DNA of 64,000 nucleotides from Candidatus Heimdallarchaeota archaeon (GTDB lineage Archaea > Asgardarchaeota > Heimdallarchaeia > Heimdallarchaeales > Kariarchaeaceae), in assembly GCA_026702845.1 (NCBI GenBank), contig JADCLS010000002.1, positions 124,001 to 188,000 on the forward strand, read 5' to 3'. Below the pieces are notes generated by a model, which made no database searches, was not told where the DNA came from, and was given only the letters and a program-made list of their open reading frames with translations. A program made the translations under genes and the position numbers. The stretch's first letter is position 1. Each line of letters begins with the position of its first letter. This document shows positions 55,713-64,000 of the stretch, in pieces.

Positions 55713-56357
55713 ATGAATTCTGACGGGCGATCTGATTCGAGTAACTTGGAGCCTGTTGGCCTTATGATTACAAACATACGTTATCAGTCAATGCGTCGAT
55801 ATACATTTGTTGATATCAACGATGTGGAGGTAGGATCTCTAGAAGATCTAGTACTTAATCCCAAAGATCTTTCAGCAACTCATCTTCTACTTGGTGCAGG
55901 ATTTTTTGAGGAATACATGGAGGAAGTAGGGAAGCGACCAAATATTGATGAAATAGTAGAAATAACCAAGATGGATGTAATAGAGGATCATGTGATTCAA
56001 ATTCATGAGAAAATTGATGAACTACAGACGACTAATGAAAATGGTGAAATCCCCTTTGATTCAATATTATTCTCTGAACTTATTACAAAGAGTATCACCA
56101 TCAATGGAACCGAATCTGATATAGAGATTGATGATTATTTGATTGATACAACACCAAAATTAGTCATTCAGCTACCATCAGTTCAACAAGCTCTTTCGAT
56201 GAAAGGTTTTCGTCAGAAATTTGAGTTTCTAGTTCCAATTTCTAATTTCACATACTCAGAAAGCATAAATCTCACTCTTGATGAACAAACACTTGTTGAT
56301 AAAATTGAGCAGACTGGGGAGTATAAGATGACCGGTAAGACAATCATTGATGTGTAA
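55713..56357 (+). CDS. PRC-barrel-like protein
   Basis: A 214-residue protein. Residues about 30-95 resemble a PRC barrel: RYTFVDINDVEVGSLEDLVLNPKDLSATHLLLG then a GFF loop and EIVEITKMDVI. A second strand-rich half follows (SITINGTESDIEI and KLVIQLPSVQQA). PRC barrels occur in RNA-processing (RimM) and photosynthetic proteins. It overlaps the convergent Trm5 gene by 14 bp. The family call is by pattern only. Confidence 0.55.
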   Translation: MNSDGRSDSSNLEPVGLMITNIRYQSMRRYTFVDINDVEVGSLEDLVLNPKDLSATHLLLGAGFFEEYMEEVGKRPNIDEIVEITKMDVIEDHVIQIHEKIDELQTTNENGEIPFDSILFSELITKSITINGTESDIEIDDYLIDTTPKLVIQLPSVQQALSMKGFRQKFEFLVPISNFTYSESINLTLDEQTLVDKIEQTGEYKMTGKTIIDV

Positions 56358-57372
56358 GATCAAGACATAAATGATATTCTGAAGGTGAGGATTGCCTGAC
56401 GATATGAACAGATCCAATAGTTACAGGATACTCAGCCAATATTGAAATACAATACTCTTGATATGAGACTACAGGAGCGAAAAGATACAGATGAATAATT
56501 CCATGAGTATCTAGAAGTTGAATTGCTTCAGATATAAAATCCAAGGAACCACTGGGATGGTTCATTATAATCCGATCGAATATTTTTTCTTCTTGTAGCA
56601 GCTGCATATTTATTTCGTGTGCATCTCCTATTCGGATTATCGGTTTGCCATGGAGCTGTTTATTCAACTGAATTGATTTTTCAATCAAAATCTCTACATG
56701 AGGATTTAGATCCACTACAAGGATATCTGCAGATACATACTTGAGAATATGAAGACTAAAAGGGCTGAGGGCACAGAACATATCATATACTCTTTCTCCC
56801 TCTTCAACCTGTCGTGCAATCCGATCATGTTCTGTGGCTAATCTTGGAGAAAAATATACTTTACCAACATCAACATAAAATCTAAGATTATGTTCTCGAT
56901 GAATTGTTGTATGTGTATTAATTCCTGCTATATGTTCAAGTGATCGTATTCTGTATGATCCGTCTACCTTCCCAGATTTTCTGAATACTGTCTTTATCTT
57001 AGGGTTATGTTGTAGAATTGCTTTTCCTATGGCCAGTTGCTCATGCAGAATCTCTTCTGATATATCGACCACCGCTATCTCGCCTATGATATCAAATGCT
57101 TTGGGGATCTGATGATGAAGGCTTGGATGAATAATCTCTGCCAAAATATCGAAAATTGAAGTTTTTTTTGATGTGGATACAGGGAATTGGAAATCACCCA
57201 ATTTATGGTCTATACCATGAGGTATTATCAAATCAAATGGTAGATTTATGGGAATATAGACAAAATCATTATCATTGAATACTTTCCAACTATTATCGAG
57301 TAGGCCTTTTTGACGGATTAAAGAGAGCATCATAGAAGCATCCAGTTTAGACACTCGAATCCCGGAAGTCAC
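56344..57372 (-). CDS. trm5: Trm5-type tRNA (guanine37-N1)-methyltransferase
   Basis: A 342-residue protein. The Trm5/TYW2 motif VYFSPRLATEHDRIARQV is at about 171-188, followed by the SAM block ERVYDMFCALSPFSLHIL and VVDLNPHV. MNHPSGSLDF matches the catalytic-substrate motif (usually NLP), with His in place of Leu. N1-methylation of G37 prevents frameshifting; archaeal Trm5 can also feed wyosine synthesis. Overlaps the PRC-barrel-like gene by 14 bp, and lies 100 bp from the divergent FEN1 gene. Confidence 0.9.
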   Translation of the reverse strand: MTSGIRVSKLDASMMLSLIRQKGLLDNSWKVFNDNDFVYIPINLPFDLIIPHGIDHKLGDFQFPVSTSKKTSIFDILAEIIHPSLHHQIPKAFDIIGEIAVVDISEEILHEQLAIGKAILQHNPKIKTVFRKSGKVDGSYRIRSLEHIAGINTHTTIHREHNLRFYVDVGKVYFSPRLATEHDRIARQVEEGERVYDMFCALSPFSLHILKYVSADILVVDLNPHVEILIEKSIQLNKQLHGKPIIRIGDAHEINMQLLQEEKIFDRIIMNHPSGSLDFISEAIQLLDTHGIIHLYLFAPVVSYQEYCISILAEYPVTIGSVHIVRQSSPSEYHLCLDLTHQ

Positions 57373-57429
57373 TGACTTGATTCTGTTTATTTCTTATTTG
57401 AAATATATTATTGAATCATACCAAAATAA

Positions 57430-57441
57430 GTATAATAAATA
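57430..57441 (+). promoter_or_regulatory. TATA-like box of the FEN1 gene
   Basis: TATAATAAATAA ends about 31 nt before ATG 57473. This is the right spacing for an archaeal TATA box serving a short-leader or leaderless transcript. The divergent Trm5 promoter shares the same 100-bp gap. Confidence 0.45.
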
Positions 57442-57472
57442 AGTAGTTGTGAAATCTTTAGATTGAAGCAGT

Positions 57473-58516
57473 ATGGGTGTAAAAAATCTTAGTGCAATCC
57501 TAACAGAAGGCACCATGAAATCTATGATAGGTATGGAAGATCTGTATGATAAGGTGATAGGATTTGATGCATTTAATCAACTATTCCAGTTTATGTCATC
57601 GATTAGAACAGGAGAGGGTGAATCCTTAACTGATGATGAGGGAAATGTCACGTCACATCTAGTTGGAATACTAAATCGGGGTTCGAATCTCCTTCAGCAA
57701 AATATTACTCCAGTATACGTATTTGATGGTGAAAGCCATGAATTCAAGGCAGTTGAGCAACAAAAAAGACGAGATGCACGCGATCTTGCTCAGAAGGCAT
57801 ATGAGGAGGCAATAGCAGAGGGAGATATGGAGAAAGCAGCAATATTTGCAGCTCGAGTGAATAGACTCACACCTGAGATGGTTGAAGATGCTAAAGCTTT
57901 GCTAGGTCATATGGGAATACCTGTAATACAGGCACCAGGAGAGGGTGAAGCACAGGCAGCTCAATTAACAAGGGAAGGAGTATTATTTGCCACTGCATCT
58001 CAAGATTATGATACACTGGTATTTGGATCTCCTCGTCTCATCAGAAATCTGAATATTATTGGAAAACGTAGAATGGCAGATGGAAGCACAAAGACTATAT
58101 ATCCAGAAATGTATAGCTTACAAACAGTCTTAGAAACGTTAGAATTATCAAGAGAACAGATGATTGACCTGGGAATCATGATGGGAACAGATTTTAATGA
58201 GGGATTTAAAGGAGTTGGACCCAAAACTGCATACAGATATATCAAGAAATATGGCTCCTTCAATGCAGCCAAAAAAGAGGAGAAAAAACTTCAAGAGATA
58301 GAAATCCCATATGATGAAATCAAAGAGATATTTCTCAATCCTAATGTTCACCAGAATTTAAAAATCGATTTCTCAGGAAAATATGATGTAGATGCAATTT
58401 CAAGATTCTTGGAGAGAAAGAATTTCGATCTAGGTAGATATCGAAATATGCTAGCCAAAACTCAAAGAGAGATTGAGAAAAGAAATACTCAAACATCACT
58501 AGATGATTGGTTTTAG
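57473..58516 (+). CDS. fen: Flap endonuclease 1 (FEN1)
   Basis: A 347-residue structure-specific nuclease. It begins MGVKNLSAIL as FEN1 does. N-domain: VIGFDAFNQLFQF (catalytic Asp) and VYVFDGESHEFKA. I-domain: APGEGEAQAAQLTREG and TASQDYDTLVFGSPR, with the H2TH part GTDFNEGFKGVGPKTAYRYIKKYGS. The last residues, QTSLDDWF, form a PIP box for PCNA. It removes 5' flaps in Okazaki-fragment processing and repair. An identical QTSLDD core ends RNase HII in this window. Confidence 0.96.
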   Translation: MGVKNLSAILTEGTMKSMIGMEDLYDKVIGFDAFNQLFQFMSSIRTGEGESLTDDEGNVTSHLVGILNRGSNLLQQNITPVYVFDGESHEFKAVEQQKRRDARDLAQKAYEEAIAEGDMEKAAIFAARVNRLTPEMVEDAKALLGHMGIPVIQAPGEGEAQAAQLTREGVLFATASQDYDTLVFGSPRLIRNLNIIGKRRMADGSTKTIYPEMYSLQTVLETLELSREQMIDLGIMMGTDFNEGFKGVGPKTAYRYIKKYGSFNAAKKEEKKLQEIEIPYDEIKEIFLNPNVHQNLKIDFSGKYDVDAISRFLERKNFDLGRYRNMLAKTQREIEKRNTQTSLDDWF

Positions 58517-58623
58517 AAGATACAAAAGATCATCTACTAGAGGCAAATTAATGTTCACCCATATTAGATAATATCGTCAAGTACTTAACTACCTCTTAGA
58601 AGATTGCATTTGTAGTGAATACT

Positions 58624-58815
58624 ATGGAATTAAATAAGAGAATACTCTACATTTCTTATATAATCATAGGATTAATATTCGTCATCACAGGAATGGCATT
58701 AAACGAGACAGAAATTTTACGAGATGTGTTCGAAAGCAATAGTGAACAATGGTATACATTTCTCATGCCTTGGCTTGGCGATTCAAATACAGGGATACCT
58801 GTTCCTTGGGAGTGA
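58624..58815 (+). CDS. Small single-span membrane protein
   Basis: A 63-residue protein from ATG 58624; a GTG 9 nt upstream is possible. One membrane segment (ILYISYIIIGLIFVITGMAL) is followed by a short extracytoplasmic part ending PVPWE. It lies 5 bp before the NapH-like gene, so it is probably a partner subunit of that redox protein, which is inference. No family is recognised. Confidence 0.6.
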   Translation: MELNKRILYISYIIIGLIFVITGMALNETEILRDVFESNSEQWYTFLMPWLGDSNTGIPVPWE

Positions 58816-58820
58816 AAACC

Positions 58821-59750
58821 ATGTCAGAAGATACAATTAATCCAGGACGTTGGCTATTAGATCAAATCAAATCATTAGCGCATAAGAGAATTCGAATCAT
58901 TAGATTTGCGGTTCAAGTAACATTTTTCTTTGTTTTGAATGGTGTAATCCTTGGTTTATCAAGAATCCCCTTCCCTGTACCAATCTCCTTCCCAGCTGGA
59001 AGTCCTTTTGGCATAGTGTTTGGTGGATTAGATGCAATTCAGTATATTCTTTCAAGTGGTAAATTTCCATTCCTAGCATTTGGAGTATTCTTTCTTACAG
59101 GTTCCCTTGTTGGTAAATTGTTCTGTGGATGGGTATGTCCTGTGGGGCTGTGGCAAGATCTACTCAGCTGGTTTCCCAGTACAAAAATCAAATTATCTAA
59201 ACCAAATAATGAAGCCTTACAAGGCATTGGTCAGTTATTCCTATTCCTTGCACTCATCCTAACAGGTTTAGTTGGAACTAGACAGGCAAGAGGAGAAAAT
59301 TTGGTTACTGAACTTTGGACTAGAATCCCCTATGGTGTGATCGACCCTGCAGGAACTATGTTTATTACCTGGTACTATGCAATAAATTGGGATTTGTTCC
59401 CTGGAGATGGTTTCTTTGATGCCATGGAGCAGTTAGGAACCCTTTTCTTTGTAAAAACCCTAATATTATTCCTAATTGCAGCAATATCAATTGCTGTTCC
59501 ACGAGCATATTGCAGATGGATTTGCCCCACAGGAGTTTTACTCTCCCCATTCTCAAAGCATTCAGTTCTTACGATCAAGAGAAATCCTGTTAAATGTGAA
59601 TCTGGATGCTCGCGATGTGAGGATGTATGTCCTATGCAAGTACCTATACTTGAGGAACCTTCATCAGGCATATCCAATGAACTTTGCATAAATTGTGGCA
59701 ATTGTGTTGATGAATGTCCCGATGCATTAAGTTTTGGTATACGAGTTTAA
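58821..59750 (+). CDS. NapH-like membrane iron-sulfur protein
   Basis: A 309-residue protein from ATG 58821, with a longer frame from 58749 less likely because it overlaps the previous gene. It has about five membrane segments. Two twin-cysteine membrane motifs, FCGWVCPVG (about residue 100) and YCRWICPTG (about residue 233), are the NapH/MauN signatures. Two 4Fe-4S ferredoxin-like clusters end the protein: CESGCSRCEDVCPM and CINCGNCVDECPD. It passes electrons from the quinone pool to a periplasmic partner in nitrate reductase and related systems. The partner enzyme here is unknown. Confidence 0.9.
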   Translation: MSEDTINPGRWLLDQIKSLAHKRIRIIRFAVQVTFFFVLNGVILGLSRIPFPVPISFPAGSPFGIVFGGLDAIQYILSSGKFPFLAFGVFFLTGSLVGKLFCGWVCPVGLWQDLLSWFPSTKIKLSKPNNEALQGIGQLFLFLALILTGLVGTRQARGENLVTELWTRIPYGVIDPAGTMFITWYYAINWDLFPGDGFFDAMEQLGTLFFVKTLILFLIAAISIAVPRAYCRWICPTGVLLSPFSKHSVLTIKRNPVKCESGCSRCEDVCPMQVPILEEPSSGISNELCINCGNCVDECPDALSFGIRV

Positions 59751-60488
59751 TCATAATTTAGATAATTCATCAAATAACTCTTTCATAGATCCCTCATAAT
59801 TGATTGAAAATTTATCCTTGTATTGTAGATGATCTTGATTTTTATCAATTATCCAAGTTTTTATTCCTACTTGACTAGCACCTGCATCATACAAAAAAGA
59901 ATTTCCCACCATTAATGTTTCATCTGCTAACACTCCTGCCTTTGAAAGTAATTCATTGAAATATCTAGGATATGGTTTCACCACGGTGAAATTCTCAGCA
60001 TGAGTAACATAAATAAAATCATCAAAGGAGAGATCAATCCAATCACATCTTTTTTGTGTTGCAATTTCAGGAAAAACAGGATTCGTTGCAAGAATTAATT
60101 TAAGTCCTTTTTGCTTACAAAGATCAATAACATCCCTTGCTAAATTGCTTTTACCTATAGATTTTAACTCATCAAATGAATTTGTGTAGAAATCCAAAAA
60201 AATATCTATTGTATGATTTCTGTGTAATTTTGTGACACTAGAAAAGGTATCTGCGAATGATTCGAGCGTATTTCTATCCGGATCATCATGTTTCATCATA
60301 TCCTCAATTCCCCTCCAAAATCCTTTGAAGAAAGTATCTTTATCTAGAATATTGATGAAATACTGGTATATGAGTTCTGTGTACTGTTTAGTGAAGTCAT
60401 CCTCACTCATATCCAGAAGAGTTCCATCTAAATCAAAAAAAACAGCCTTGATACCATTAAGTAAACTCATAAATGTGTTTGATTTCAA
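59751..60488 (-). CDS. HAD-superfamily hydrolase
   Basis: A 245-residue protein. The nucleophile motif FFDLDGTLLDMSEDDF lies at residues 16-31. ATNPVF is motif II, a Lys lies in VVKPYP (motif III), and the acidic motif IV is replaced by LMVGNSFLYDA, with Asp at the end. These are HAD phosphatase features. The substrate (sugar phosphate or nucleotide) cannot be told. The stop abuts the NapH-like gene's stop, in convergent orientation. Confidence 0.85.
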   Translation of the reverse strand: MKSNTFMSLLNGIKAVFFDLDGTLLDMSEDDFTKQYTELIYQYFINILDKDTFFKGFWRGIEDMMKHDDPDRNTLESFADTFSSVTKLHRNHTIDIFLDFYTNSFDELKSIGKSNLARDVIDLCKQKGLKLILATNPVFPEIATQKRCDWIDLSFDDFIYVTHAENFTVVKPYPRYFNELLSKAGVLADETLMVGNSFLYDAGASQVGIKTWIIDKNQDHLQYKDKFSINYEGSMKELFDELSKL

Positions 60489-60526
60489 TTTACTTAAAAT
60501 TCTTGTTTAGTAGGTTAGGATATTTA

Positions 60527-62416
60527 TTACTTAGGGAAAGATAAGGTTGATTGAGCCATTTTAGGCCTTCTTATTCCATAAAATGCAAGACCTCCGGACC
60601 CTAGGAAGGCAGTTATTGCTAATGGAAGCCAATAAGACATATTTTCTAGCTCTGGTAGTAATTTACCCAATCTATCTCGCATAAAATCATCAAAGGTCAT
60701 TCCCATCAAGAAAGCAAATACCATTGGGATGATACTTGATAGGACACCAATGTAGGTGATCATTTTAGATACTCGATGATTGATAACTTTCATATCAAGA
60801 TCTATTGTATGAAACTTTTGGTTATTTTGATAAAATTCCACCCTAGCATCTAGACTGCCCAAAGCTAATGGTGTAACATAAAAATCAAACTCAATATCCT
60901 TTTCAACATTAATTTCTGCTTGGGAAGGAACCACCATACAGCCAGGAATTACAGGTTTAATCGTGATTCCTGACGTATCCGTAACTTGAAATGAACCTAC
61001 TTTCTCCTGTGTTTTCTCACCAGTCATGATATTGCTAATTGATACTGTTTTCGTTAGTTCCTTTGTACTGATCTTTATTTTCAATGGATAGGCTCTATTG
61101 GGGATCATTCTCTGGAACCATGAAGTGTGTGTGTATCGTTGCTTACTTGTCACCGTCTCTTTCTTTTCCTTCTTCAATGAGGTTGGGAGCAACTCATCAT
61201 CAGCAATAGATGCTGAAAAATCATCAAACTCTTCATCATCAAAATTCTTGGATGCAGATCTAGGTGCAGAGGCAAGGTCAGAAATATCAGGTTCTGCAGG
61301 TGGTGTTGGTTTTGGACCAGGTATACCACCTTTAGGACCCGGAGGAGAGGGAGCTGGTTTCTTAGCAGAGGGACCTGGAGGACCTGCTACCTGCTTGGAA
61401 CTTGATTGTCCGCCACTAGGACCGGGAGGAACTCCTCCTGAAGAAGGACCTGGAGGACCACTTGCTTGCGTCTTAGGTCCAGGAATACCACCGCTAGGAC
61501 CCGGAGGCCCTCCACCAGCAGGTGCTGGAGCTTTTCCTGGTCCTGGTGGACCGCTACTCCCCGGAGATGGCGCCGGTTTTTTCTCGGGTTTCTTCTGAGG
61601 AGGAGGAGGATTGGGGCTTACTTTCTTTATTGGAGTACTTGTTGCAATCGGTTTGACAGGTTCTTTCTTTTTCTCCTCCTTTTTCTTTCTCTTGGACATC
61701 TTCTTCTGTTTTGCCTCTTCTTCTTCTTTCTTTAATTGTTCCATAAATTTGGATTCTCTTGGGTTTTCATATATTTCCTCAATATATTCAGCTTCCTCCT
61801 CTGGCAATACTATTTCAGAGATCATTTTAATTGAATCAAATGAAATTCCAAGTAAAGCAAGCTTGAAACTAAGATCTGCCTTGGCCTGTTTGGGTATATC
61901 AATTTGTTTTCCAGCAACAAGTGTGAGTTGATCATCATTTGGTTTGAGTACCTGAGTAAATGCATTGGAAAGCCGTTCCATCAAAGTTTCTGTGAATTGC
62001 TCTGGTGAAACATTATTCATAGGCATGACAATGGCTTTTATTCCAGCACCCCCAAAATTGCCTGAAACTGTGATAACCTTGCCAGTCAATTCGATCTCAA
62101 ATTCAAAATAAAAATTATGTGGAACAAGGACTGCTCCATCACCTTTGTTATCTGGTGTATAAACGTATGATCCATTATCATGGAATGCTTCCCATGAAGT
62201 ATCCTTGGCATTGACAGAATATACTAGCAGAGTAGAATGCCCATCTAGAATAATTGATTTGGGCTCGTACTTTTCCTCTTTTGCAATGAATATTCCCGGA
62301 GAGTTGATATCACTAAACATATCCTCAAAATCAACAAAATCATCGGGAATATTATCAGGGTCTTTTGTTAATACCACAGTTAAGTATTTCCCTTTACTAA
62401 AATAAAGATTATCCAA
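60527..62416 (-). CDS. Proline/glycine-rich membrane protein with polyproline linker
   Basis: A 629-residue protein opening at TTG 62416, since an in-frame TAA lies immediately upstream. Residues 1-225 are a folded domain, possibly SPFH-like (FEFEIELTGKVITVSGN, ERLSNAFTQVL). A Lys/Glu-rich helix follows (EEEEAKQKKMSKRKKKEEK). Residues about 265-395 are a low-complexity linker with many PPGP and GPPGPS units. A second folded part (TKELTKTVSISNIMTG) precedes two C-terminal membrane segments (about 550-575 and 595-615). Polyproline tracts recruit profilin, SH3 or WW proteins in eukaryotes, and Asgard archaea have profilins; any such role is inference. Confidence 0.7.
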   Translation of the reverse strand: MDNLYFSKGKYLTVVLTKDPDNIPDDFVDFEDMFSDINSPGIFIAKEEKYEPKSIILDGHSTLLVYSVNAKDTSWEAFHDNGSYVYTPDNKGDGAVLVPHNFYFEFEIELTGKVITVSGNFGGAGIKAIVMPMNNVSPEQFTETLMERLSNAFTQVLKPNDDQLTLVAGKQIDIPKQAKADLSFKLALLGISFDSIKMISEIVLPEEEAEYIEEIYENPRESKFMEQLKKEEEEAKQKKMSKRKKKEEKKKEPVKPIATSTPIKKVSPNPPPPQKKPEKKPAPSPGSSGPPGPGKAPAPAGGGPPGPSGGIPGPKTQASGPPGPSSGGVPPGPSGGQSSSKQVAGPPGPSAKKPAPSPPGPKGGIPGPKPTPPAEPDISDLASAPRSASKNFDDEEFDDFSASIADDELLPTSLKKEKKETVTSKQRYTHTSWFQRMIPNRAYPLKIKISTKELTKTVSISNIMTGEKTQEKVGSFQVTDTSGITIKPVIPGCMVVPSQAEINVEKDIEFDFYVTPLALGSLDARVEFYQNNQKFHTIDLDMKVINHRVSKMITYIGVLSSIIPMVFAFLMGMTFDDFMRDRLGKLLPELENMSYWLPLAITAFLGSGGLAFYGIRRPKMAQSTLSFPK

Positions 62417-62484
62417 TTAGAATAAAGCTTTCATCAGAATATGCAGAAATTTAATGATTCCATCAGTATTTATACCTTCAAGGA

Positions 62485-63642
62485 CTACTGTCGTTCAATC
62501 CGATTGATTTTGATGTTTCTCTTCGCGAGCTCAGAGATGAAATCATCATGTGGAGTAACTCGTTCACCAGGAACAACTCCAAATTCATGGATTCGTCCAT
62601 CAGCAATCATGATGCCAAGGATTGATATAGGAAATGCAGTCGTTCTAGCCATCGAGCTAAATCCAGTATTCTGATCATAGTGGTCGATGATCTCAAAAAT
62701 TACTGTTTTTGGCAGGTTATCTACCTTACCTTTAACTTCTACCTTGACCAAAACTAAATCTGGTTCTTGCTGAGGTAAGGTTTTTTGCAAACAATACTCC
62801 ACCACCTCCCGTGGAGTGGTATTTTTGTAGGGTTCAGAACTCAATAAACCGAATTCTTTTAGGAATTGAATAAATTGACAATGGCCAGCATAACGAATTG
62901 TCTTATAATCAAGTGATTGGATTTGATTCTCAAATAGAGAAGGTAATGAAGAGGTACCACCTGCGGTCTGAAATGCCTCCAGTTTAGGAAATTCCTGAGA
63001 TTCAAATGAAACTTCCTCCAATTCAGTCAAGGAAGAGACTTTTATGAGTTTTCTATCACGAATAACCTCTGCATCCTCTAAATACTCATTTGTCAATCCA
63101 CGAATAGAGAAAACTTGCTGGTAATTTAAGATGGTCTTCGGATGTTGAGGTAGCCCACCGACACGTATCTTACAGCTATCCAACTCGTCCATTTCATACA
63201 TTAATCCTGCTGCAAGCACATTGGCCATACCTGGTGCCAAACCACAATCTGGGATAATGGTCACTTTTTCTTCTTTTGCCCTATCGGTCATTGCATGCTG
63301 TGCATGCACAATGTCAGGATTACCCCCAAGATCAAGGAAATTTACTTGAGCATCGATACAAATCTTAGTGAGATAGGCATTAAATTTGTAATCAATTGCA
63401 CCGAACACTACTTTAATACCATATTTGGCAAATTGATCCGGGAGATCACTGGTTTTCTCAAGTTCCAATTGAAGGGGAAGTGCAGTGAATCGATCTTTAG
63501 GAAAGAATGTTGTAAGCTCTTCCCTTCTTTTCTCAAATAGCTCAAAACCGTAAACATGTGCATCAGTATTGTTGATGAGATCAAAGCAAATTGCCTTACC
63601 CATCATACCCAAACCTAGTACTGCAAAGTTATCCATACTCAT
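62485..63642 (-). CDS. Saccharopine dehydrogenase-like oxidoreductase
   Basis: A 385-residue protein from ATG 63642, a GTG 63 nt upstream being less likely. The Rossmann motif VLGLGMMGKAICFDL is at the N-terminus. FLDLGGNPDIVHAQHA and IPDCGLAPGMANVLAAGL follow, then GGLPQHPKTILNYQ, all typical of saccharopine dehydrogenase-type enzymes including lysine-6-dehydrogenases. It could act in lysine synthesis or degradation. The nearby LeuCD-type genes are not enough to fix the pathway. Confidence 0.85.
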   Translation of the reverse strand: MSMDNFAVLGLGMMGKAICFDLINNTDAHVYGFELFEKRREELTTFFPKDRFTALPLQLELEKTSDLPDQFAKYGIKVVFGAIDYKFNAYLTKICIDAQVNFLDLGGNPDIVHAQHAMTDRAKEEKVTIIPDCGLAPGMANVLAAGLMYEMDELDSCKIRVGGLPQHPKTILNYQQVFSIRGLTNEYLEDAEVIRDRKLIKVSSLTELEEVSFESQEFPKLEAFQTAGGTSSLPSLFENQIQSLDYKTIRYAGHCQFIQFLKEFGLLSSEPYKNTTPREVVEYCLQKTLPQQEPDLVLVKVEVKGKVDNLPKTVIFEIIDHYDQNTGFSSMARTTAFPISILGIMIADGRIHEFGVVPGERVTPHDDFISELAKRNIKINRIERQ

Positions 63643-63858
63643 ACCACAAGAAAATAGTATTAATGCACTGCGTGATTCATTACCCGGGTCGTGGAGATTA
63701 TTCACAAAAATTGATATTATTATCCAAATTTCGAAAAAATTATCAAGATAGTCACATAAAAAAAATATTTTTTTGCGCTATATTTGGAACGATATACTCT
63801 AGTTAATTAAGAGAAACCTCATGATTAAAGTATAGATTACACTATCGGGTCGATAATT

Positions 63859-64000
63859 GTGGGAATTACTGTATTCATTATTCAACGAAATGGCAATGCG
63901 AATGAAACTAGATTTACCAGATCAACGATATCAAACGAACGATTAGTTGCGGTTGTTGATGAAGTAAATCAAACACTTTGGGTTTTTAATGGTAAGAACA
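63859..64000 (+). CDS. Start of an unidentified gene (partial, 3' truncated)
   Basis: An open frame from GTG 63859 (or TTG 63856) runs to the end of the window. It reads ITVFIIQRNGNANETRFTRS and ends RLVAVVDEVNQTLWVFNGKN. The last block resembles VAVVDE-x5-WLW-GK repeats seen in Asgard proteins, but 47 codons are too few to name a family. Confidence 0.45.
   Translation, partial: MGITVFIIQRNGNANETRFTRSTISNERLVAVVDEVNQTLWVFNGKN

Noticed and set aside
57678..57700. tRNA T-loop-like GGGGTTCGAATCTCC
   Set aside because: It lies in the FEN1 coding sequence and no acceptor stem, D-loop or anticodon arm surrounds it.

Overview
The window looks like chromosomal DNA of an Asgard archaeon (Promethearchaeota); I cannot fix the lineage, though the mix would suit a Heimdall- or Loki-like group. 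The gene set is archaeal in its information processing: Nop5 and fibrillarin, Trm1, Trm5, a UPF0216 protein, and FEN1 and RNase HII that both end in PCNA-binding PIP boxes. It also has features enriched in Asgard archaea and eukaryotes: two Rab/Ras-type small GTPases, an RPC34/TFE-beta-like subunit with its Fe-S cysteine motif, ribosomal protein S30e, a longin-like protein, a giant TPR protein and a proline-rich membrane protein. The DNA is AT-rich, genes are short-spaced with many 4-14 nt overlaps, and TATA-like boxes sit about 25-50 nt before several starts.

Layout. 1-9.2 kb: the 3' part of a membrane H+-pyrophosphatase, a small GTPase, a large membrane protein, Maf, a TPR protein and the TFE-beta-like gene. 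9.6-17.7 kb: an RNA cluster (RlmE, Trm1, Nop5, fibrillarin, UPF0216, RNase HII, Elp3, a nuclease-like protein, S30e). 17.8-24.2 kb: membrane and small zinc-binding proteins, a CPBP protease, a longin-like protein and an MFS transporter. 24.3-28.9 kb: a second GTPase followed by glycogen synthase, a sugar-nucleotidyltransferase and a phosphohexomutase-like protein.

29.2-44.0 kb is the remarkable part. A Tn7-like transposon of 13,948 bp (29463-43410) lies inside a DNA methyltransferase gene. It begins TGTTTG, ends CAAACA, and is flanked by a 5-bp duplication AAAGT. Removing it with one AAAGT copy restores a 298-codon methyltransferase exactly in frame. The element encodes a TnsA-TnsB fusion, TnsC and a TniQ/TnsD protein as an overlapping operon reading inward from the right end. 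Its ends carry 19-bp TnsB-site-like repeats, three on the left and four on the right. Two things stand out. First, the TnsD protein carries a tandem array of three canonical C2H2 zinc fingers with exact 28-residue spacing, plus three HTH-like repeats, which suggests zinc-finger target selection. Second, the element carries, right at its left end and in the same orientation, a complete diverged copy of the very gene it interrupts. That copy's start codon overlaps the stop codon of the broken host gene, so the host promoter could drive the replacement copy. A decayed third methyltransferase fragment lies inside the element. Other cargo is an ISH3-like insertion sequence, a 1255-residue secreted or membrane-anchored LamG-like protein, and small unknown proteins.

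44.0-64 kb: a DUF1156-type DNA methylase and an unknown protein follow the broken gene. Next are an MDR oxidoreductase, LeuC/LeuD-type dehydratase subunits, an ABC exporter (FtsX-like permease with two ATPases), a lipid-kinase-like protein, a PRC-barrel-like protein, Trm5, FEN1, a NapH-like ferredoxin with a small membrane partner, a HAD hydrolase, the proline-rich membrane protein, a saccharopine dehydrogenase-like enzyme and the start of a further gene. No tRNA, rRNA or CRISPR array was found.
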